Assembly: GCA_900541785.1 (NCBI GenBank)
Contig: UQKY01000021.1
Coordinates: 1 to 31,976, forward strand
DNA length: 31,976 nt
Origin: an uncultured Collinsella sp.
GTDB taxonomy: Bacteria; Actinomycetota; Coriobacteriia; Coriobacteriales; Coriobacteriaceae
Reading direction: 5' to 3'
Shown here one piece after another: positions 14,526-20,986 of this stretch. The number at the start of each line of letters is the position of its first letter. Within the stretch, counting starts at the first letter, position 1. Under the pieces are notes generated by a model. The model did not search any database and was not told the origin of the DNA. It worked only from the letters and a program-made list of their open reading frames with translations. The position numbers and the translations under genes are program-made.

Positions 14526-16475
14526 CTAGAGCTCGCAGGCAACCTTATAGCCATCGCCGATGGCATCGCGAATGTTGCCACACTTCTGGGCATCGCCCAG
14601 CACGTGGACAGCAATGCCAGCTGCAACCAGGTCGTCGGCCAGCTTGGTATTGGGACGATAGCCCATGGCAAGCACCAGCGTATCGGCATCGGCGATGGTG
14701 TGGACCTCGCCGTCCTTCTCGTAGCTGATGGCATCCTCGGTAATCTCGGTCACCTTGGCCTCGGTCAGCACGTGGACGCCCTTTGAGAGCATGCGCGTGA
14801 TGAGCACCGCGCGACCGGCACCGCCCTCGTTGGCAGCGAGCGTCTTGGTCATCTCGATGACGGTGACATCGCGATTGGCCGGCGACAGGTCGTTGACCAG
14901 CGGGGCCAGGTAATCGGCCGTCTCGCAGCCGACGGTGCCGCCGCCCACAATAACGATCTTCTTACCCGGGAAAGCCTTGCCGCCCAGCAGGTCGTCGGCC
15001 GTCATAACCTGCTTAAAGCCCTGCATGAAGGCCGGGGCGATGGGCTCAGCGCCATAAGCCAGGACAACCTCGTAGCCCGCGTAGTCGCGCTGAATGTCCT
15101 CGGCCGAGAGCTCGGTACCAAAGACGCACTTCACGCCCGCCTCGGCCAGACGACGATACTGGTACTTGATCACGCGGGTGAGCTCCTGCTTTGCCGGAGG
15201 AACGGCCGCGATGCGCATCTCGCCGCCCGGCTCATCCTGCTTATCCACGAGCACCACGTTGTGGCCGCGCTTGGCGGCAATGTAGGCTGCCTCCATGCCC
15301 GCAGGACCAGCACCCACAACCAGTACGTTCTTGGCCTCGGCGGCAGGCTCGTAACCGGCCTCGTCGCGCTCAACATCGGGGTTGACGGTGCAGGAGATGC
15401 GCTTGCCAAACATAATGCCGTTCAGGCAGCGCAGGCAGCCGATGCAGGGGCGGATGTCGTCGGCGTTGCCGGCAGCGGCCTTGTTGCAGAACTCGGCATC
15501 GCACAGATTGGCGCGGCCCATCATGCAGATGTCGGCGGCACCGTCCTCGATCAGTTCCTCGGCAATCCATGCCTCGTTAATGCGGCCGACCGTGGCGACG
15601 GGAATGTTGACGTGCTTTTTAATCTCGCGCGAGCAGGCGGCATGCGAGGCCTGCTGCGTACCGGCGGCGGGAATCGCGGAGCCGCGCTTGATGGTGGTAC
15701 CACCCGACACATGAATCATGTCGACGCCGGCCTTTTCCAGGCGACGTGAGACGTAAATCATGTCGTTGAGGGTCAGGCCGCCATCGGTGTACTCGTCGCC
15801 CGAGATACGGACGTCGATGATAAAGTCCTTGCCGCAGCGCTCGCGGATCTCGGCGATGACCTCGAGCAAAAAGCGCATTCGGGCGTCGAGCGAGCCGCCG
15901 TACTCGTCGGTGCGCTTGTTGTAGAGCGGAGTCAAAAAGCCGCCGAGCATACCGTGGGCGTGCGCCGCATGGACTTCGACGCCATCGACGCCAGCCTTCT
16001 GCATACGCACGGCAGCGTCGCCAAACTGATGCGTGAGCTCGTGAATCTCATCGACCGTGATAGGACGCGGCGCCTCGCGGGCATAGGACGGGCCCACAAA
16101 GGACGGAGCGATCAGGCGAGGCGTGCCCGGAATGTTAAAGGCCATGTAGGCGGGGTGGAAGAGCTGCGGCATGATCTTGCAGCCGTACTCGTGGACGGCC
16201 GCGGCGAGCTTTTCCCAGCCAGGGATAAACGTGTCGTCGTAGCAGCACATGTCGCCCGGCAGATAGGTATAGGTGGGCTCGACCGTCACGACCTCGGTGA
16301 TGATCAGGCCCACGCCGCCCTTGGCGCGGGCACGGTAATGATCAACCAAGTCGTCGGTCACGTAGCCATGATCGGCCAGGTTGGTGGACACCGGCGGCAT
16401 AAAGACGCGGTTCTTGACCTCGGTCGTACCGACCTTGATCGGGCTAAAGAGCATCGGATAGGCGGAAGACTCCAT
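14526..16475 (-). CDS. Old-yellow-enzyme-type NAD(P)H:flavin / 2-enoate reductase with FeS and FAD domains
   Basis: A 649-residue multidomain flavoprotein in the 2,4-dienoyl-CoA reductase / trimethylamine dehydrogenase family. Residues 1-340 or so form an FMN TIM barrel (LFSPIKVGTTEVKNRVFMPP; GVDGVEVHAAHAHGMLGGFL; YGGSLDARMRFLLEVI). A [4Fe-4S] motif C344-x2-C347-x2-C350-x11-C362 follows, then an FAD/NAD domain (VLVVGAGPAGMEAAYIAAKR; KIVIVGGGTVGCETADYLAP). It would reduce activated C=C bonds of enoates or enones using NAD(P)H; the substrate is unknown. The start at 16475 has AAAGGA seven bases upstream; the longer frame to 16634 runs through non-coding sequence. It is the last gene of a same-strand series with the GltD-like protein, and a palindromic repeat lies between the two. 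A role in pectin use is not obvious; it may just share the neighbourhood. Confidence 0.88.
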   Translation of the reverse strand: MESSAYPMLFSPIKVGTTEVKNRVFMPPVSTNLADHGYVTDDLVDHYRARAKGGVGLIITEVVTVEPTYTYLPGDMCCYDDTFIPGWEKLAAAVHEYGCKIMPQLFHPAYMAFNIPGTPRLIAPSFVGPSYAREAPRPITVDEIHELTHQFGDAAVRMQKAGVDGVEVHAAHAHGMLGGFLTPLYNKRTDEYGGSLDARMRFLLEVIAEIRERCGKDFIIDVRISGDEYTDGGLTLNDMIYVSRRLEKAGVDMIHVSGGTTIKRGSAIPAAGTQQASHAACSREIKKHVNIPVATVGRINEAWIAEELIEDGAADICMMGRANLCDAEFCNKAAAGNADDIRPCIGCLRCLNGIMFGKRISCTVNPDVERDEAGYEPAAEAKNVLVVGAGPAGMEAAYIAAKRGHNVVLVDKQDEPGGEMRIAAVPPAKQELTRVIKYQYRRLAEAGVKCVFGTELSAEDIQRDYAGYEVVLAYGAEPIAPAFMQGFKQVMTADDLLGGKAFPGKKIVIVGGGTVGCETADYLAPLVNDLSPANRDVTVIEMTKTLAANEGGAGRAVLITRMLSKGVHVLTEAKVTEITEDAISYEKDGEVHTIADADTLVLAMGYRPNTKLADDLVAAGIAVHVLGDAQKCGNIRDAIGDGYKVACEL

Positions 16476-16591
16476 ACAGGGTTCCTTTCGTTTGAGCCGC
16501 TCGGCGGCAGTTGCTGACGTATCTATCGTACCAGCAACTGCACAACACCCGACCGCACGCACTCCCCTGCCTACGTATCGACCCACAAAAA

Positions 16592-16658
16592 AGTTGCGGT
16601 GAGATACGGAGCAATCGAGGCTTTTGACAGCCAAAACAGTCCGTATTTCACCGCAACT
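16592..16658. repeat. Dispersed palindromic repeat, copy 3
   Basis: AGTTGCGGTGAGATACGGA (16592-16610) pairs with 16640-16658 over 19 bp with a single wobble-type mismatch around a 29-base loop. The outer arm is shared with copies 1 and 2 while the inner stem (ATACGGA instead of ATAGTTCCT) differs on both sides together, a compensatory pattern that argues for selection on the hairpin. Confidence 0.88.
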
Positions 16659-16673
16659 GATGGATGGGATGTG

Positions 16674-17891
16674 TTAGAGGCCCAGGTAGCTGGTCATGCC
16701 TTCGACGGCGAGCTTAGCACCTGCCACGGCATGAACCACGGTGAGCGGGCCGTTAACCACGTCGCCGGCGGCAAAGACGCCAGGTACGGTGGTCATGCCG
16801 CGCTCATCGACCGAAAGAAGGCCGCGATGGTCGGTCTCCAAGCCACCCGTCGTAAGCACAAGCTTGTCCTTGGGCACCTGCGAAGCCGCAATCACAACCG
16901 TGTCGGCAGACGCATGGTCGAGCTCTTCCTCGTAACCCACCACGTTGTTGTCCTCGTCAAAGATAGCCGTCTCGAACACTGGACCGTTATCGTCGATGGC
17001 ACAGATCGCCTTGCCGCACACGATTTCGGCACCATCGAGCTCGGTCAGCTCGACCTCGTCGTCGATGGCCGAGATATGGCGCGAGCGGGCATACACGGTG
17101 ACCTTGCGAGCGCCCGAGCGCAGGGCCGTACGGGCAACATCCATGGCCACATTGCCGGCGCCGATAACCGCCACGTTCTGCCCGATTGCCACGCTCGCGG
17201 GATCGACCAGGTAATCGATGCCAAAAAGCACGTTGCCGCGCGACTCGCCGGGAATGCCCAGTTTGCGGGCACGCCAGGTACCGGTACCGACAAAGACCGC
17301 GTCGTAGCCGTCACGTAGCAGGTCATCGATGTGCAGTGCGCCGCCGATGGTGGTCGAGGGGCGCACGCGCACGCCAAGCGAGCACATCACATGACGGTAC
17401 TTTTGCACGAGCGCACGGGGCAGGCGGAACTCGGGGATACCGTATTCCAGCACACCGCCGATCTCGGGGCGCTGTTCAAATACCGTGACGGCACAGCCTA
17501 GCTGGGCCATCTTAATGGCCACGGTAATACCGGCGGGACCGGAACCGACCACAGCAACCTGTTTGCCGCACGACGGCGCGGACGTCCACTCCTTACGATC
17601 CAAATACGCTGTCGAGATATAGTTCTCGATGCTCGAGAAATGCACGGGTGTGCCCTTGCAGCCCTGGATGCAAGCACCCTCGCACTGGCCCGAATGGTTG
17701 CACACCACGGAGCAGACCGCGCTCATGGGATTGTTCTGGAACAGCAGCTCGCCCGCCTCTTCTAGACGGCGCTGTTTGAACAGGTCGATGACCTGCGGAA
17801 TAGGCGTCTGAACCGGGCAGCCCTTAATCTGACAGAACGCCCTTTTACAACCTAGGCAACGATTCGCCTCTTCGACAATGTGGATAGCCAC
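16674..17891 (-). CDS. GltD-like FAD/NAD(P)-dependent oxidoreductase with N-terminal FeS domain
   Basis: A 405-residue protein resembling the glutamate synthase small subunit and related electron-transfer flavoproteins. Cysteine clusters RCLGCKRAFCQIKGCPVQTP and CSVVCNHSGQCEGACIQG (residues about 10-95) would hold two [4Fe-4S] centres. FAD motif VAVVGSGPAGITVAIKMAQL, NAD(P) motif VAVIGAGNVAMDVARTALRS and the C-terminal GVFAAGDVVNGPLTVVHAVA complete the family pattern. I start at a GTG at 17891, preceded by AAGGGGAG; the frame can be extended to a TTG at 17918, without a better site. No glutamate synthase large subunit is present, so it probably moves electrons to another partner; the neighbouring old-yellow-enzyme protein is the obvious guess. 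A strong hairpin (17919-17955) just upstream of its leader may attenuate its expression. Confidence 0.85.
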   Translation of the reverse strand: MAIHIVEEANRCLGCKRAFCQIKGCPVQTPIPQVIDLFKQRRLEEAGELLFQNNPMSAVCSVVCNHSGQCEGACIQGCKGTPVHFSSIENYISTAYLDRKEWTSAPSCGKQVAVVGSGPAGITVAIKMAQLGCAVTVFEQRPEIGGVLEYGIPEFRLPRALVQKYRHVMCSLGVRVRPSTTIGGALHIDDLLRDGYDAVFVGTGTWRARKLGIPGESRGNVLFGIDYLVDPASVAIGQNVAVIGAGNVAMDVARTALRSGARKVTVYARSRHISAIDDEVELTELDGAEIVCGKAICAIDDNGPVFETAIFDEDNNVVGYEEELDHASADTVVIAASQVPKDKLVLTTGGLETDHRGLLSVDERGMTTVPGVFAAGDVVNGPLTVVHAVAGAKLAVEGMTSYLGL

Positions 17892-17918
17892 GCAACTCCC
17901 CTTTTTAATGCAATCCAA

Positions 17919-17955
17919 TGGGGGCGACGATAAAGACCCTTCACCGCCGCCCCCA
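17919..17955 (-). other. GC-rich hairpin upstream of the GltD-like gene
   Basis: TGGGGGCGACG (17919-17929) pairs with CGCCGCCCCCA (17945-17955), 11 bp with one mismatch. On the minus strand it lies between the isomerase stop and the GltD-like ribosome site and lacks a strong T tract. A partial terminator or attenuator is plausible. Confidence 0.6.
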
Positions 17956-17995
17956 TACAGGTAATCTCAATCTGCCGACACAGCAAAAGCCAATG

Positions 17996-18901
17996 CTATA
18001 ACTCGCGATGCGAAGCCCCGCAGCGAGCGGACATGTGCTCGAGTGTCGCCAGGCAGTCAGCCGCCGTCGCCGGCACACTGTTCTCGACCACGCAGGGAAT
18101 CCCAGGGCAGGCGGCAGCCGCCCAGGCCACTACGGGCTCAAAGTCATAGCGGCCCGTCTCGCCCACGCCATGACACACCAGGCGTGAACCCGTACCGTCG
18201 CACCAACCGGCTTCGTCCTCGTTATCAACGACCTCAAAATCCTTGGCGTGCAGCACGCGGATCTTGCTGCCGCATAAATAGAGCATGCGCGCGGTGATTT
18301 CCTGCGCTTCGTCAACGACGCTGGGGTGCAGCAGCGACACTGGGTCATAGATCACGCCGAGCGACGGGCTCGAGACGCGCTCCAGCACCTCACGGCAGCG
18401 ATCTGGCGTGTTGACCGTCTCGTTCCAACCGGGCTCAATTAGAACCTGACCGCCCATGGCCTCGGCACGCTCGCAGACATACGCAAGCCCGTCCACAAAA
18501 GCCTCGAGTGCCTCATCGGTCATGCGGTCGTCCGCAACGCGGTTCTGCGCATTGGGGCGACCGGTCTCGGTGCCAACCGGGCATCCGCCGAGCATCTGGG
18601 CAAAGTTCAAGCATGCCTCGTACTCGGCAAAGTTATCCATGAGCTGTTGGCGATCGGGCGTCGCCAAATTCTTATAGCAGCCGAGCACGGCGACCGAAAC
18701 GCCCGCCTCGTCGAGCACCGCACGCAAATGGTCGGCAAGCTCGCGGGTCAGGCCGCCTCGATCGATCCCCATCGATGCGTAGAGCACCTTGCTCGGCAGC
18801 TGAATGCACGAAAAGCCCAGCTCTCCCGCCATGCGAATGCGTTCCTCGACGGTCCCCTGCGGAAGGTCGTGCAAACGTACACCCGGAGTAATAGCCCCCA
18901 C
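17996..18901 (-). CDS. TIM-barrel sugar (phosphate) isomerase/epimerase, AP-endonuclease-2 family
   Basis: A 301-residue TIM-barrel protein of the xylose isomerase-like family. Candidate metal ligands fall in the usual order: Glu in QVLIEPGWNETVN, Asp in LGVIYDPVSLL, His in IRVLHAKDFEV and Glu in IPCVVENSVPA. The likely start is a GTG at 18901, ten bases after AAGGGA in the end of the GH105 gene; it follows the GH105 stop by one base, so translation is coupled (another GTG at 18910 overlaps that stop but is too close to the ribosome site). Family members epimerise or isomerise ketoses and keto-acids. Because it is bound so tightly to GH105 it may act on a released uronate or rhamnose-type product, but no specific reaction can be assigned. 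Confidence 0.75.
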   Translation of the reverse strand: MGAITPGVRLHDLPQGTVEERIRMAGELGFSCIQLPSKVLYASMGIDRGGLTRELADHLRAVLDEAGVSVAVLGCYKNLATPDRQQLMDNFAEYEACLNFAQMLGGCPVGTETGRPNAQNRVADDRMTDEALEAFVDGLAYVCERAEAMGGQVLIEPGWNETVNTPDRCREVLERVSSPSLGVIYDPVSLLHPSVVDEAQEITARMLYLCGSKIRVLHAKDFEVVDNEDEAGWCDGTGSRLVCHGVGETGRYDFEPVVAWAAAACPGIPCVVENSVPATAADCLATLEHMSARCGASHREL

Positions 18902-18902
18902 G

Positions 18903-20141
18903 TTATTCACATCCCTTATGAGCGTTGATGCCCGGGGTGTATCCGCCAAACGGGTCCTCGATGGAGCACACGCCCGAGGGGGCGAGCGGATCGCGCTTAC
19001 CGGCCAGCTTGTCGTGATGCATGGTCTCGATATAGGCAAGCACCAGCGGCGCCACACCCTTTGCATCATTTTTGACCACGGGCTCGCTCATGTAGTAATC
19101 AAACGTGCCCTCGCGGTGCGCGGTGTTGCCCAGGCCCGCGACCAGGCAGATGTTGTCGAGCGCCAGCTGGCCATCATGCTCGGACAGGCAGGTCTCGCAG
19201 ATGCCGTCGAAGGCGCGACGGCCGTACTGGTAGTAACGCTCGCCCAGCACGCCCAGACGCACGCCCTTCATGATGGCGTTGGCAAAGATGGCGCTGCCCG
19301 ACTCCTCCAGGTAGTTGGGGGCGATATTGGGCAGGTTGATGACCTGATGCCACATGCCGGTCTTCTCGTCCTGATACGGCAGCATAGCGTCGATCAGGTC
19401 GTGGAACATCTTGCGAATCTCGTCCTTCTCGGCTGACATCGAAGGCGGCATGAGCTCCCAGGTATCGATGAGTGCCATGGCAAACCAGCCCTCGGCGCGC
19501 AGCCAGAAGTTAGCCGAAAGGCCGGTGACCGGGTCGCACCAGAACTGTTTGCGGCTCGCGTCGTAAGCGTGATAGTACAGACCGTTGAGGGGGTTGCGCA
19601 TCAGGTCATGCACGACCTGGAACATATGGAAGCTGTCCGAGCAGGCACGACGGTTGTGGAAGCTCAGCTCGTACTGCATGTAGAACGGCTGTGCCATGTA
19701 CATGCCATCGAGCCAAATCTGGTTGGGATAGACGGCCTTATGCCAAAACACGCCCTCTTTGGTGCGCGGCTGGGTCTCGAGCTGGCGGTAGATGGTGTCC
19801 ATGGCGGCACGGTACTTGGGCTTGCCCACCAGGTCATACAGCTTGTAGAGGGTCTTGCCCGCATTGACGTTATCGAGGTTGTACTCCTGCGGGTTGTAAT
19901 GCTTGATGGTACCGTCGTCCTGGACAAAGAAATCGATGTAGTCATCGGCAAAGGTCAGGTAGCGCTGCTCGCCCGTGATCTCGTACAGCTCGATGAGCGC
20001 CTTGATCATGCAGCCGTCGATATAGTTCCAGGTGTTCTCCTTGCCGGCGCGAATCTTTTCGATATTCCAAGCCGGCGCCTGCGGCGTAGAGGTTTCGATC
20101 AACTGCTCGATATAACGGTCCAGGATTTGATTGCAACCCAT
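18903..20141 (-). CDS. GH105 unsaturated galacturonyl / rhamnogalacturonyl hydrolase
   Basis: A 412-residue (alpha/alpha)6-barrel hydrolase of glycoside hydrolase family 105 (YteR/YesR type). The hallmark QIWLDGMYMAQPFYMQYE carries the catalytic aspartate at residue 145, at nearly the same place as in YteR. Other helices fit: TWNYIDGCMIKALIELYEIT, WLRAEGWFAMALIDTWE, LEESGSAIFANAIMKGVRLG. These enzymes remove the 4,5-unsaturated uronic acid from pectin-lyase products by hydration. I start at 20141 (MGCNQILD), with GAGGGGA six bases upstream, over the longer frame at 20159. No signal peptide, so it is cytoplasmic. Its promoter carries paired AACGTT operators. It is followed immediately by the TIM-barrel isomerase. 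Confidence 0.92.
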   Translation of the reverse strand: MGCNQILDRYIEQLIETSTPQAPAWNIEKIRAGKENTWNYIDGCMIKALIELYEITGEQRYLTFADDYIDFFVQDDGTIKHYNPQEYNLDNVNAGKTLYKLYDLVGKPKYRAAMDTIYRQLETQPRTKEGVFWHKAVYPNQIWLDGMYMAQPFYMQYELSFHNRRACSDSFHMFQVVHDLMRNPLNGLYYHAYDASRKQFWCDPVTGLSANFWLRAEGWFAMALIDTWELMPPSMSAEKDEIRKMFHDLIDAMLPYQDEKTGMWHQVINLPNIAPNYLEESGSAIFANAIMKGVRLGVLGERYYQYGRRAFDGICETCLSEHDGQLALDNICLVAGLGNTAHREGTFDYYMSEPVVKNDAKGVAPLVLAYIETMHHDKLAGKRDPLAPSGVCSIEDPFGGYTPGINAHKGCE

Positions 20142-20167
20142 TGCTGTCCCCTCTGACATAAACGATA

Positions 20168-20233
20168 GGTGAACGTTACCCCTAGTGTAACGCGAACGGG
20201 GAATATAGGGTGAACGTTAACCCTATATTCCCC
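20168..20233 (-). promoter_or_regulatory. GH105 promoter with paired AACGTT operators inside a long palindrome
   Basis: Proximal site GGTGAACGTTACCC (20168-20181) and distal site GGTGAACGTTAACC (20209-20222) are centred 41 bp apart. The distal arm gives a minus-strand -35 TTCACC (20209-20214) and a -10 TACACT (20184-20189) follows after 19 bp, adjacent to the proximal site. The distal operator is the heart of a 36-bp inverted repeat (20198-20233) with one mismatch. Confidence 0.75.
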
Positions 20234-20248
20234 GCGAACGGCAGACTT

Positions 20249-20917
20249 TTAGCGGCAAACGGCGGTGAGACCCGCGGCGATGCGATGCGCCAGGCGCTCA
20301 TAGCCGGCAGGACTGTAATGCAGACCGTCCGGCATATAGAGCTCGCGGTGCTCTGACAAAAACGGGCTGATGCCGCTTTGCGCATACAGGTCAATCACCG
20401 GCACGGAATAGCGGTCGCAGACTTCGAGCATCGCTCGCACGTAGGCGACCTGCGTCAACCCCAGGTGGTTGAGCTCGTCGCTTGCCGGGATATCCTTCTC
20501 GTGCTTACCGCTTGTCTTGCACGGCGTCATAAACACGAGTTTTGTCTGAGGCGAGCGTGCCGTGATGGTTCGGATCAGATAATCGAGTGCACCATAGAAC
20601 TCGTGCACGTCCGTGCTGCCCAGCTCTCCAAGCGGCACGTTGCGGCTAAAGTCGTTGACGCCGCCAAAGACGATGTAGATATCGGCCGCATCGTCGATAC
20701 CGTCCAATCGCTCGACAAACGAATCGCTGCGGTCGGCCTTGACGGCGATGCGCGAACCCTTGATGCCAAAGTTCTCGATGGTTGCGCCGCCCAGTAGCGC
20801 GCCCAAGTGCGAGGTCCACGAAATGTCGTTGCCTCCCCCACTGCAGCCGTTATCGCCCCAGGTGGTCGAATCGCCAAAGCAGCAAATGGTCGATTCACTC
20901 AAACTCTTCGTTTCCAT
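20249..20917 (-). CDS. SGNH/GDSL hydrolase, probable pectin or rhamnogalacturonan acetylesterase
   Basis: A 222-residue SGNH hydrolase. Block I is CFGDSTTWG with the nucleophile S17, the oxyanion Gly lies in NFGIKGSRIA, block III is FGGVND with the oxyanion Asn, and block V is DGLHYS with D197 and H200. In a pectin locus the likely job is removal of acetyl groups from galacturonan or rhamnogalacturonan fragments, though SGNH enzymes are broad. The start at 20917 (METKSLSES) has GAGGAGA five bases upstream; the longer frame to 20977 is not supported. No signal peptide, so cytoplasmic. It sits 69 bp downstream of the pectinesterase fusion on the same strand and is probably co-transcribed with it. 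Confidence 0.82.
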   Translation of the reverse strand: METKSLSESTICCFGDSTTWGDNGCSGGGNDISWTSHLGALLGGATIENFGIKGSRIAVKADRSDSFVERLDGIDDAADIYIVFGGVNDFSRNVPLGELGSTDVHEFYGALDYLIRTITARSPQTKLVFMTPCKTSGKHEKDIPASDELNHLGLTQVAYVRAMLEVCDRYSVPVIDLYAQSGISPFLSEHRELYMPDGLHYSPAGYERLAHRIAAGLTAVCR

Positions 20918-20986
20918 AATCTTCTCCTCATCCGCCCATCGACGGTCATACAGGAACGTACCGTTTATTCGCAGCATGCCGAGGGG

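Noticed and set aside
16591..16660. A terminator after the GltD-like gene
   Set aside because: The hairpin is better explained as a copy of the dispersed palindrome family, since its outer arm also occurs in places where termination makes no sense; some terminator effect cannot be excluded.
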